Shown: piece by piece, positions 20,184-30,710 of the stretch
Layout: each line of letters starts with the position of its first letter
Position numbering within the stretch: the first letter of the stretch is position 1
Assembly: GCA_963921195.1 (NCBI GenBank)
Contig: OY992536.1
Location: 320,681,038 to 320,745,037 of the forward strand
Direction of reading: 5' to 3'
DNA from: Pegoplata infirma
Taxonomy: Eukaryota > Arthropoda > Insecta > Diptera > Anthomyiidae
DNA: 64,000 nt
Program-made: the position numbers and the translations under genes
The notes under the pieces: model-generated
Seen by the model: the letters and a program-made list of their open reading frames with translations, nothing else
The model's database searches: none
What the model was told of the DNA's origin: nothing

Positions 20184-21547
20184 CACAGTGCCACATTTGG
20201 CCAATCTAGGACGACAAAAATCCAATTTTATTTACATTGACTGGAAATTAGGGTTACATATTCGTTTTGACTTCAAAAACAACATTATGAAAAATATGGG
20301 AGGCCAGTTAACGGTCACGCCCACTTTTTAAAAAAATTTTAATTTTGGTTGTAATTTCTTTAATCTTGGTATATGTACTCCAAAAAAATGAAGTTGTTAA
20401 ATATTGGCCGTAACTCCCCCTAGAAATATGCATTTGGGTGTAAAAATATGTTTTGCAAAATTATAGGGTAATCGGATGTGGGTAAGGCGTGCCGCATCGG
20501 CCCTGAAGTTTGAAAAACGGATTACAAGGGGAAAATATGTTTTTTTTTTCATTTTCTCAATTTTTTTTATATTTTGAGTAAAGTTTGAATTCAAATGGTC
20601 ACTGAATATTGATAAGGAGTTAATTGTCTATCAAATAAGGTATTAAAAATTAAAATCGGTTGAAAATTAGCCGAGTTATTACAACTTCCCCCGGCAACTA
20701 ACGTGTGGCAGAACACTTCATCAAGGAATTCGAGTCCCATTTTTGAAATTTATTGAAATTATCTACTGTAAGAACATTTTTTATTCTTCAAGCTTCAATG
20801 TCCTCAGATGATGAGTATTTATCATATTGTTGTTTGCTAACTTGTTTTAATTTTATGCTAAAAAGGTCTGAATTTTTAAGCACGGTTTTCAAATCTCCAA
20901 TTTTAAATTTTTATTTTTTTTTGTTAAAGAAATTTTAAAAAATCGACTATTGGAGTTTAAGGTTTTGTTAAGCACATATAAAGGAATAAAAACCCTAAAA
21001 ATTGTAGGCTTTGCTGTTTTCATTTAGTTATTACAGTGATGTAATTTCGGCGGATTTCGGGAAAGTAGTGGTTTTTGGCACTTTTTTAGCTTTTATTTAT
21101 TTTTTTTGTTTTTTTTTACAAACTTCATATGTTTTGGACCAAATTATTTCAGCACGAGATAGAATACTTCAATTAGCAAATTTAGGAAAAAAATGGGGCT
21201 CGAATTGCTTGATTAAGCGGTCTGACACAAGTTAGTTGCCTGGGGAAGTTGTAATACCTTGGCTGATTTTCAACCAATTTTAATTTTTAATACCTTATTA
21301 GATAGGCAATTAGCTGTAAATCACAATTCAGTGATCATTTGAATTCAAACTTAACTAAAAATACCAAAAAAATTGAGAAAATTAGAAAAAAGTCAGACAA
21401 CTGCCACGCCCACTTTTTAAAAATATGTTTAAAAAATATGTAATGTGTTATAAGGAATGTTTTATAATACATACAAACAAATCATAAAAATCGGGGAACT
21501 TTTTTTTTGATTTTTGTCGTGCTAGATTGGCCAAATGAGGCACTGTG
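20184..21547. mobile_element. 1.36-kb foldback with recombination-signal-like ends
   Basis: Each end, read inward, is CACAGTG, then exactly 23 bases, then ACAAAAATC. On the left the heptamer is 20184-20190 and the nonamer 20214-20222; the right end mirrors this from 21547. The 5-bp sequence CGGTG flanks both sides (20179-20183 and 21548-21552). Arms of about 500 bp are inverted copies, for example GGTATTAAAAATTAAAATCGG near 20639 against its complement near 21280. The left arm has an extra ~200 bp around 20330-20530. CACAGTG-23-ACAAAAACC is the consensus of the vertebrate 23-RSS. Transib transposons, relatives of RAG1, have similar ends and make 5-bp duplications. I infer a non-autonomous Transib-type element. 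No transposase is encoded. Confidence 0.85.
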
Positions 21548-21554
21548 CGGTGGT

Positions 21555-21715
21555 ACCTCGAAATTACGTTAAGCGATATGAATTTCGTTGCCATCGTTCC
21601 ACCTACTTACTAAATAGCTAAATGTTTAAAAATAAACCGTTGCGTATGATTGTTATTTAATGGCAATTACAAAATTAAGCATACGCCAATTATATATTTT
21701 TCAAGCAATTATTAT
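21555..21715 (-). repeat. Dispersed repeat shared with 33228-33425
   Basis: The reverse complement (TTGCTTGAAAAATATATAAT...AACAATCATACGCAACGG...TAGTAAGTAGGTGGAACGAT...CGTAATTTCGAG) aligns with 33228-33425. The foldback at 20184-21547 inserted immediately next to this repeat. Confidence 0.7.
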
Positions 21716-21726
21716 TATTATTATTA

Positions 21727-22408
21727 CACTGTGCTCGAATTTGACATTTTTTTCTTTCTAACAAGCTGGGCACCTTACTGGTAAAGTTAATTCGGGTACG
21801 CTGAATTCAATGTTGCTAGCCGTTTTTCGAAGTTAGCGCTCGTATCCACAATTTAAAATTTTGATGCTTAAGTACAATAAAAAATATATTTTTAAACATT
21901 TGCGATAATTTTTAAATTTAAAACTATTCAAGTCTGTTAAACTAACACAACAAACCAAAATAACGTGAATTTTTTCGCGAAAAACATTTTTTGTTCGCGA
22001 AAAATCTTTATTTCTAAACTCTATTGACTATTATACTATTATCCGCGTTAATTTTTTTTCGCGAATTTTTTTTCCCGAAATTTTTTTTATAATTCTATTA
22101 AATTATAAAAATAATAATATAAAAATAATAATGAGTAGAGTACGATAAATTACAGACACAAAATTTTTGGGGAAAAAAAATTACGCTGAAATTTTTTTTC
22201 GCGGAAAAAAAATTATGCATTTTCTAAATTTACATTAAAAAACTATCCCAAAAGCATACAAAATAAATTTTTGTAGTACCAAGGCTATATAATTTAAAAT
22301 TCCGAATATCGCGAATACGAGCGTTAACTTCGAAAAACGGCTAGCGTACCCGAATTAGCTTTACCGGCAGGGTGCCCAGCTTGTTAATTTTTACGACTAG
22401 CATAGTGT
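21727..22408. mobile_element. Foldback/TIR element, CACTRTGCT ends
   Basis: Left CACTGTGCTCGAATTTGAC and right (inward) CACTATGCTAGTCG are followed in both arms by AACAAGCTGGGCACC and then GTAAAGYTAATTCGGGTACGC. AACTTCGAAAAACGGCTAGC on the right pairs with GCTAGCCGTTTTTCGAAGTT on the left. The interior contains several TTCGCGAAAAA motifs. It sits in a TTA repeat, so the flanking TATTA is not convincing as a target duplication. A partial copy starts at 55028. Confidence 0.75.
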
Positions 22409-22409
22409 T

Positions 22410-23890
22410 ATTAAAAATCGAAAATATGCGCTTAAAATATGCGCTAAAAAATTCAAAATATGCAATAAAAAACCTAAAAATATGCACTAAAAAATAAAAT
22501 GTGTGTCATAAAAATCTTGTTTTCATACGAAAATCTTCTTAAAAAGCAAAAAAAAAACGGCGGGTTTAAATAGCAACATTTAAAACTTATAAAAAATAAA
22601 AAAAAAAAATTTTTCCTGTTTTCAAAATAAGTTTTTAAAATATAAAATAGTTTTTGAAACAAAAAGATTTCAATTTGTGTTTTTGTTAATTTATGCAAAA
22701 ATATGCACTTTATTTGAATAAATGTTACTCATACGCTATGTTGCAACAAGAAAATACAAGCAAATTATTAAATTGTTATGAAAATCAAAATTCAAATGCG
22801 ACTTTCCCGAAAAAAACGAAAAAACATGTCTAAATTTTTTTGTGTGGATAGACAAACATCTAAAGTTAAAAAAGTGGCCGGATTTTTGATAAATTGAATT
22901 TTTTAAAAAATGGAAAATTCCCGTTCTGAAATTTTCCATTTTTTAAAAAAATTTTCCAAAAAAAATTTTGTCGAAAGCTCATACAAATTTAGTCGATAGC
23001 TCATGCATTCCGTTTTAATTTGATAAATATTTAAATAAGGCAACTAGACACAAATTTGAAAATTTTTCCAATATTTTACCATGCTTCCTAAGACCAGTTT
23101 TTGAAAAATTTAAAAACCAAAAACGCAATTTTCTTAGTTCCATATAGGGCTATCCATACAACCTATTCAGAAATTTACGGTACAGATGTTTTTTTCGCTG
23201 GACTTTGGTGTGCCTCATATCCCTTTCCGATTTTTTTTTTAATTTTCCAGATTTTCTTTAACTTTTTTTTTAAATTCCAGGATTTTTCAACAGTTTTCTT
23301 ATATACTGACATATTTTCCTTCTGATAAATGTTAATGTCAACAAATTCGTTTAATATGATCAGGGGGAAAAATATGCTCTAAAAAATCGGTTTTATGCGC
23401 TTAAAATATGCAGCAAATAACGGAAAATATGCTCTTAAAATGTAAAAAATATGCTCTTAAAAGTTCGTTTTTCTTTAAAATTCGTCATAAAAACGATTAA
23501 AATACAAACTTTTTGAGTTTTATTTAAGAAATTTATAGTACAAACTACTATTTCGGAACTTTTTCACAAATTAGCCCTTTCCAAATAAATTGTAAACTAA
23601 AATCTATTAAAAAAAATTTTTTTGATATAAAAAGTCAAATTTCTTTTAACTCGCAAAGAAGTTCCTCACAATCTTTTAGCAAGATATTTATTTTTGTTGT
23701 CGCCAATACATAAAATATTTTATGATTTTTAATCATAATATGCAATTTTTCGTAAAATATGCTCTCAAAACACCAAAATATGTCTAAAAAATATGTTTTT
23801 ATGCCAAAATATGCTCTTAATATTTAAATATGCAATAATATGCTTTTAAAAACAAAACATGCGAAAATATGCTCTAACAAAACGATGCCA
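22410..23890. repeat. AAAATATGC-rich degenerate tandem DNA, interrupted
   Basis: Motifs of the type AAAATATGCTCTTAAAA recur irregularly at 22420-22700 and 23365-23890. The half foldback at 22727-23222 splits the region. Confidence 0.65.
22727..23222 (+). mobile_element. Half copy of the GCATTCCACACC foldback family
   Basis: From GTTACTCATACGCTATGTTG, through GTGTGGATAGACAAACATCT and AACCAAAAACGCAATTTTCT, to GGACTTTGGTGTGCCTCATA it follows the right arm (about 11210-11890) of the element at 10158-11890. The left arm is missing. Confidence 0.8.
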
Positions 23891-24004
23891 GATTTCTCAA
23901 ATTGTTTTGAAAAAGAAAAAATCTGGATCCAAGTGCAGGACTTGGAACTTCTTCCGACATTAAAATGTTTAAATTGCTTAGCGAAAGTACATAATGAAAA
24001 TTTC

Positions 24005-24150
24005 AAAAAGAACGTGTTTTCTGAGGTTGGTTTAGTTTTTCAAGGGGGAAAACTAAACCTGGTACGATTTTGCTCATCTTCGAACTTAACCAGCCTATGA
24101 TCATAAGACTTTTTGGTGCCAAACTTCAGTTTAAGTTCGTTTTAAGTTCT
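24005..24150 (+). mobile_element. Family B fragment
   Basis: TTTCAAGGGGGAAAACTAAA and GATTTTGCTCATCTTCGAAC-TTAACCAGCC match the part of family B seen at about 59575-59635. Termini are not present. Confidence 0.6.
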
Positions 24151-24194
24151 ATAAAAGTGGCCCAGGTAAAGAAATTTTGAAATTTTTTTAAAAT

Positions 24195-24482
24195 CCAGTT
24201 GGCAAAATAAAATCACACCTGACATACTGCTAACTCTCCCTTTATGAAATCGCTGACATCGTCATACAATTTTTCAAAATGTCATCAATGACATGTCAGC
24301 AGTTGGTCAGCAGTGCCCACCAGTATCGGTGGCCACTAACAATTCGTTTAAACAACCGCTGACAAACTGCTGACATGTCATAACATTTTGAACATTTTGA
24401 AAAATTTTATGAAGATGTCAGCAATTTTATTTAGTATGTCAGGTATGTCAGTATGTCAGGTGTGACTTTTTTAGCCGACTGG
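24195..24482. mobile_element. Palindromic MITE, CCAGTYGGC family, copy 2
   Basis: It starts CCAGTTGGCAAAATAAAATC and ends AGCCGACTGG. It is very close to copy 1 (352-629) including the CCACCAGTATCGGTGG centre. Near its right end, GTATGTCAG is triplicated (24441-24470). Confidence 0.85.
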
Positions 24483-25856
24483 GAAGTAATTCTATCCCCC
24501 CATCTACTTTGAGCTACCTACCTAATAACAAAGAAGTAATACATTTTAATTAATTTTAAAGATTTTCATTTATTTAATTTAATTTTAAAGTATTGAATTC
24601 ATACAAATAAAATGACATGAGGAAATTCTGAATATATTTGCAAACTTATAAATATCTCCGGAACTGCTGGTCGTATTTTAATAGCATAAATGTATGGCTG
24701 TGATATAAATAAAGTGCATATGACAGAATTAAATTAAAAAAAACATATCACGTTTTAGTAAAATATTATTTAAACACTTGTGTTTGTAAATTATTGATAC
24801 CGTAAAATACGTGTCATTAAGAGGTTTTGCATTTTTTTTTTACATTCGAAAATCTGATTAAGAGAAGTGGCCTGAGTCTTATGCAAAATAAATATATTCC
24901 ACGTATGCAAATAAAATTTAAATTATAAAAAAAAAAAAAAATTGCAGCAGCAATATGCAATTAATGGCTTAAAAGAAACACATTTTCTCATTCCAACTAT
25001 AAATAAATTATAACAATACATTCTCTGTTGCATTTTTTGTCATGGGAATTTATTGTCTCTACTTGTTTATTTTAATTAATTACGAAATTTGTCTGAGAAT
25101 GATTTAAATTTAAAATTGTTTTTAATTTTCATTTGCATTTTTTTCCTTGTGGTCTATAAATTAAAGTGTTTTTTTTGTTGTTGTTGCTGTTCTGTTATAT
25201 TTTGTTTATTTGTTATTTTGTGAAATGAAAAATAATTTATCTTTTTTATTGAAGATTTTTGTAAACTTCAGAGAATAAACAAATTTCTATTTTGTAAAAA
25301 CAAATTGTTAGCCTTAAAAAAGTGACAGCAACTAAATTTATTTTACAGTTTAACAACTAAAAATAATGACGCATAGATATTTGAAATTAAAATCTAACTG
25401 CAGTAAAATATATGTTTTGTTTATAGTTGCACAGTGGGTTTTAAAGAAAATAGTTTAAAACTAAAATATAGAAAGTACATGTTTGAAAAGATCCAAAATT
25501 TAAAATTATATAAAAATTATGGAAAAATAAGACACATTTTCAAAAATTTTTAAACTTTTGAAAAATATTAGAAAATTAAATTACCCAGCTAAAAATGTTT
25601 AGGGACGTTGGGGTCCTACTCTAAACTTTTGTTTTTCATTTTTTTTAGTTTGGGCTTGAAAGAATTTTAGATGAGATGTTGCTGGTAATGATACATATCT
25701 AAAAAAAACTATTCCTATGATGTCACAGATATTTATCGCGTTCTGAAATGTACCAAAAAACGGCCAAAATCGTGTTTTTACTCTTTTTTCAAAATCACAA
25801 AAAAATGCTTTTGTTTTTCCTGGCAAATTATAGTTCGTTTTGGTCTAAAAACTGAA
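24483..25856. other. AT-rich DNA, no gene seen
   Basis: About 1.4 kb has no recognised repeat and only short frames. A GACGTTGGGGTCCTACTC patch occurs near 25602. CACAGTGGGTTTT at about 25430 resembles the Transib-like terminus, but no partner was found. Confidence 0.45.
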
Positions 25857-26396
25857 CACTCAAAAAAATATGTTAGTAAAATCAACTGAAAATGTCAGTT
25901 AAAATAACTACTTTGTAAGTTGTTTTGGGGTCAACTACTTTTTCAGTTAAATCAACTAACAATGTTAGTTATTTTAACTGACAAAAAGCAACTGACTTAT
26001 GTAGTAAAAACTACTTACATTTGTAGTCAAAACAACTAAAATGTAGTAAAAATAAAATAATCAATAAATAATTTTTTTTTTCCAAAAATTTTTCAGAAAA
26101 AAAAATTTGAAGACCAAATTTTTTCAAAGTTTTTTTTTTTTTTTTTTTAAAAAAAGTTTTTGGAAAAAAACTGAAAATTTTTTAGAGATAAAAAAAAAAT
26201 TAACTACTTTAAATAACTGTTACTACATCACAGTACTTTTTTGTTAGTTATTCAAAAAAACTACTTAAAATAACTAACAGAAATAGTTGTTTGATATTTT
26301 TCATACAAAAACAACTGACTTTGTAGTTGAAAACAACTAACTACTGTAAAATATACAAACAACTAACATGTAGTAACTTACATCATTTTCTGAGTG
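25857..26396. mobile_element. TIR element, CACTCAAAAA family, copy 1
   Basis: The left end CACTCAAAAAAATATGTTAG is mirrored by CTTACATCATTTTCTGAGTG on the right. Inside are many copies, in both orientations, of AACTAACWTTGTAGTTRAAA-CAACT motifs. Related elements are at 32337-33224 and 50743-51130. TA follows the right end here and in the other copies. No coding capacity. Confidence 0.75.
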
Positions 26397-26399
26397 TAG

Positions 26400-26530
26400 G
26401 TTTAAATTTTAAGCCAAATCAGACAATTTTAAAGTTTTTTGTAAAAACCAAATATTTTTTTTTTCAGCGCCAAACTTTAGCCCCCCAGCGGTAAAATTGT
26501 CCGATTTGGCTAAAAACTTAAATATAGAGT
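26400..26530. repeat. Inverted repeat around AAGCCAAATC
   Basis: TTTTAAGCCAAATCAGACAA near 26406 pairs with TTGTCCGATTTGGCTAAAAA near 26497. A related arm is at 27990-28030. It may be a small foldback. Confidence 0.55.
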
Positions 26531-26702
26531 TTTATTTATCATTAAAAGCAACATCTAAGCTAAAATCTTTTCAAGTCAAAACTAAAAAAAGTTTTAAGAA
26601 AATTTTAGTGTAATTTTGAAGAGGAAAGGTTTATCCCGCCAAAATGAAATTTTGGGTCTTTAATTAGCTAATTAAGTAAAATAATTATTAAAAAAAATAT
26701 AA

Positions 26703-27935
26703 AACAAGTAGAAAAGTTAAATTCGACTTTGACGAATCGATGAATACCCTCCACAATGCCTTTTTAAAGGATGGTTCATTTTTTAATGTGAAAAATGTTA
26801 ACAATTTTGATTAGAAATATTTTATTTTGAGTAAAAAACTCTTTTTTTTTATTAAAAAAAAAAGAAAAATTACATTTTTTTGAGTGTAAAACTTTTTTTG
26901 TAATCTTAGTGAATGCACGTACGTATGTACAGAAAATATTGTAATTTTTTTAAAGAAAAACTAAATTTTTTTTTGAGTGTAAAATTTTTTTTTGAATGTA
27001 ACATTTTTTTCGAGTGTAATTTTTAAGTTACCAATGCTTTTAAAACTAAACAAGTTTAAAAAGCATTGCTTTAAAGCTAAACAAGTTTGAAAAGCATTGT
27101 TAAGTTACCACCAATGCTTTTAAAACTTGTTTAACACGTGGCATTTAAGATGAAACCAATCTGAAATTCAGGGTATTGCTTATAACTTTTGAACCACTGA
27201 ACCGATTGAGCTGAAATTTAATACCAAGCAGACCTAGGGAACGACAAAGATATGTACCAAGCTTCAGCAGTCTCGTTATTATCTTTCGAAAGTTAGCGTG
27301 TTTTTTATCTCGTAAATTAGCGAAAAACCCTTGCCAAAATTTACTCTTTTACTCATAACTTTTGAACCACTGGACCGATTTGGCTGGATTGCAACACCAA
27401 CCTGACCAGGTAAATGACCAACATATATGCCAAACTTCAGTAGCCTCTGTAATGTCTTTCTTTTAGCGTGTTTTCTACGGACAGACGGACGGACGGACAT
27501 CGCTAGATCGACTTAAAATATATGTATATATCATGAATATAAATTTAATTTATTATTTTTTATTATTTTATTCGACCTTTTAATTTTTAAATTAAGAAAA
27601 TAAAATATTTGAGCTCGAGGCCTTTTTCAATGTTTTTGTTTAATAATTTTTCATTTATTATTTGCCAATATTTCGTTCCTAGTTGAAGAACATCATCTGG
27701 GCTTTGTAAATTTCTAGTTAAAGCCCAGATGATGTTCTTCAACGAGGAACAAAATATTGGCAAATAATAAATGAAAAATTATTAAACAAAAACATTGAAA
27801 AAGGCCTCGAGCTCAAATATTTTATTTTCTTAATCATGAATATATATACTTTATGGGGACCTAGGCAAATATTTCGATGTTTTACAAACGGAATGACAAA
27901 CTTATATATATCACTAGAGTGGAGGGTATAAAAAA
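26703..27935 (+). mobile_element. Family A repeat, interrupted
   Basis: It begins AACAAGTAGAAAAGTTAAAT, has the inverted ATACCCTCCAC motif near the start and GTGGAGGGTATAAAA at the end. In between are the GAGTGTAA/TTTTTTT repeats, the AAGCATTGYTTT hairpin block (27000-27130), the ACTTTTGAACCACTG-ACCGAT duplicates and the core GGACAGACGGACGGACGG. The block after the core is interrupted by an AT-rich stretch and by the palindrome at 27591-27834. Confidence 0.85.
27591..27834. mobile_element. 244-bp near-perfect palindrome
   Basis: ATTAAGAAAATAAAATATTT at the left end is exactly mirrored at 27815-27834. Arms of about 110 bp are almost identical, with a spacer of about 20 bp near 27700-27722. 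CCCAGATGATGTTCTTCAAC lies next to the spacer. It inserted into the 3' part of family A. High arm identity suggests a recent or conserved fold. Confidence 0.85.
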
Positions 27936-29100
27936 TCGAAAAAAAAATTTTGTTTTTTTGGGGCAAAACTTTAACCCCTCAAAGTTAGGGTTCATTTGTT
28001 CGATTTGGCTTAAAATTTAAACATAGAAGAAATTTAATTTAGAAATTTAAACATAAGAAAAATGTTTTGTCAAAAAACTCTAAAAAAAGTTTAAAAAAAT
28101 TTGTAAAAAAAAGAAATATTAAAAAAAACAGAAAAATTCTAGATAATAAACAATTTCAAAAACGTTTAAACATTCGTGGAATCCGAATTCTGATTAATTT
28201 TTATTAATAAATAAAAAGAATATTTTTGACCTTAAAAATATTATATTTTAGGTAGATCTATTCTAGCTCGAGGTAATTTTTCTATATGAATTACACCATG
28301 ATATTCTCACACAGAGCAAATGGATTAGTTTTGTCAGCCGAATTTAGAGCAAACTGAATGCTTCGATTGCAGCATTTTTTAAAAAATCAATCTGAATTTT
28401 TAACAGCGTTAAAAGGGCAGTCTAAGCTTTGAAACAAATTTTTGCTTTTGGAAATCCATGGAGTCCTTCCAAGGAAAAAAGGACAATCAAATATTGTTTT
28501 CAAAATTTTTTGTTGAATTTTTTTTTTTTAATTTTAAATCCTTATAATTTTATCTACAATATTGTTTTTATAAGTTTTTTCATACAATTTACGGTTTCGA
28601 GTACAAAAATGTTAAAAAACTGTCTAAAAGCCAATATTGTCAAAAAAACGCTTTGTTAAACGCCCATATCTTCCAAAGTATTGATAAAAAAAATATGGGT
28701 TTTAATCATTTAAAGAGCTCTATCAAATAACCAAAAATAAACAAAATCGGTGATCCGTCAGTTAAATTTCCCATGGATTTGCTCATATAATATTAATCAT
28801 AGAGTTTTTTTATGCATCTGTTTTAATAAATTTTTGTTGGTTGTTTGACAATTTTGTGTTGCTTAAGACTTCTGACAAACGGACGGAAATCTCTAGATCG
28901 TTTTTAAATTTCGAGGTGTTACGAACGCAATGAGTAAAAATCTTTTTTTTAGTGATTTTTGTAAAAAAAAGTGATGTGTAATTTTTTTGGAATTTAAGTG
29001 TAATTTTTTTAACATTTCGCATGTGTAAACAATGGGATACCAAAAAAAATTCGGCCTCGCTAAATATATTCTCACCACAATGTACTGAAGATTATTGTTT
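27936..29100. other. AT-rich DNA, no gene; possible TIR element 28314-28786
   Basis: GAGCAAATGGATTAG at 28315 and, inverted, GAGCAAATCCATGGG at 28783 could be ends of a ~470-bp element, but the match is short. Family-like GGACGGAAATCTCTAGATCG (28880) and TTTCGAGGTGTTACGAACG (28910) are a decayed piece of the A/B/C group. No coding signal. Confidence 0.4.
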
Positions 29101-29385
29101 AAAGGGTTCAAGTTGAAAAAATGCAGAAAAAAAATTGAATTTCTAAAAATTATAGACATTTCTGGTATTTCCTATACCGGTTTCAAACACCCCAGTTAGT
29201 GTCATCATCAGTAGGATTTTAAATGTCGGTTTGTCTTGTTAATGAAAACTGTTAAACTGTTTTTTATATATGTGAATATTTTTAGAATAACTGGGGTGTT
29301 TGAAACCGGTATTGGAAATACCAGAAATGTCTATAATTTTTAGAAATTAAATTTTTCTTCTGCATTTTTTCAATTTGAACCCTTA
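29101..29385. mobile_element. Palindromic MITE, TAAGGGTTCAAG family, full copy
   Basis: AAAGGGTTCAAGTTGAAAAA on the left pairs with TTTTTCAATTTGAACCCTTA on the right. The inverted match covers ATAGACATTTCTGGTATTTC and CCGGTTTCAAACACCCCAGT. The unpaired centre holds the CATCATCAGTAGGATTTTAA segment. A truncated copy is at 15809-15995. Confidence 0.88.
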
Positions 29386-29545
29386 TAACAAATATAATTA
29401 AAGCCCGTGCTCGATCTGTACTTACAGAAAAAATAAAATTGTTAAAATCTTTATGTGAAAAAATTAAAAAAAAAAAAAAAATATTTTGTTTTTAAAATAT
29501 TTTGTGAACGTTTATGTTATGTTCATTAGAGGGTTAATTTGAATA

Positions 29546-30710
29546 CCCGACTAAAAAAGTTTAGATATAGTAACATATTATTTAATATATTTATATATGG
29601 CCATACACTGTACTTTACATAATTATATGTAAATGTATCATATAATAATTTTTACGCCCAAAATTTTATATGGTGCCATATAAAAGGATATCGAATTATG
29701 TGTTGCTCCACATACAATATATAAAGCTTTATTAAATTAGATACTGCATATAATATTTTATATGACTCCATGAATGACCTCATACAAGATTAGATAAATA
29801 AATATATGATATACAACTCCATGTCTGACCTCATACAAGATGAGATATACATATATATATGGTGCCGAAACGGGGGAAAAAGTTATCTAAGTCCCGAGAA
29901 ATTTTTTAAAATTTCCAGACGCAAAAAATATTTGCGTTTTGGAGTTAAGAATTTCATTAAAAATTATTTAAACAAAAAAAAATTAGCCAAATTTTGAAAA
30001 ATTTTACAAGTCCTGAAAGAGTTTTGTAGAATTTTCCAAGTCCTGGATAAAAAATATTTTTGGTACATTTTTTGCGTTTTGAAGTAAAAATTTATTAACA
30101 AAGTTTTAAGATTTTTTTTCTTAAATTTAGATTTTTTTTTTAATTTCGAAGTCCCGTACACAATTTTTTTTTTGCACATCCCGAAAAAAACTTCGGATAA
30201 ATTTGAAAATTATGAGATAAAAAAAATATTTTCTGCAAAATTCTACATATTTTATCTTATGATATAAAATTATATCAAATTAGATAAACCCACACACAGA
30301 AAACAAATTTGCTAATTTCCAACTGAAATTCAGTTGTTGCAACAAAAATTCGGTTGATGCATTTGTATTAAGGTTAAAACAACAAAATATCGGTAGTTAC
30401 AACTAAATGTTGTTATTACAACTGTCTTTTAATTGAAACAACTCAAAAATTTGTATGCCTCAGCGAAATTTAGTAGCAGCAACCGAATTTTGAGTTGCTA
30501 CAACTGAAAAATTCAGTTGGAAATTTATTTTTCTCTGTGCAATATTCGGATCAAAAACGATCATATTTAATCTAATATAACAAATTTTGAGCTATTTTGA
30601 TCCACCAATTTCATCATCTTATTTTATCCAAATACGTGTTGAGCCATATTAAATTATATATGGCTCACTTTCAAATTATATATGGACCTGTATATTTATT
30701 TTTAGTCGGG
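29546..30710. mobile_element. TIR element, CCCGACTAAAAA ends, with nested element
   Basis: The left end CCCGACTAAAAAAGTTTAG is the inverse of CTGTATATTTATTTTTAGTCGGG on the right. TA flanks both ends. The interior is rich in ATATATGG and GATAWAATTATATCAAATTAG motifs. A smaller element at 30295-30539 is nested in it. Left-end-like sequences also occur at about 31940 and 63867. Confidence 0.75.
30295..30539. mobile_element. 245-bp TIR element, CACAGARAAA ends (nested)
   Basis: CACAGAAAACAAATTT...TTCCAACTGAA on the left mirrors TTCAGTTGGAAATTTATTTT-TCTCTGTG on the right. The interior contains repeated GTTGYWACAACT motifs in both orientations. Confidence 0.75.

Noticed and set aside
20184..20222. 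A genuine V(D)J recombination signal
   Set aside because: Insects have no V(D)J recombination; the match is read as a transposon end of the related Transib type.
25428..25445. CACAGTGGGTTTT as another Transib-like end
   Set aside because: No inverted partner is present within a few kilobases; the heptamer alone is expected by chance in 64 kb.
28314..28786. Additional TIR element with GAGCAAATSSAT ends
   Set aside because: Only about 12 bases match and no flanking duplication or second copy was found.
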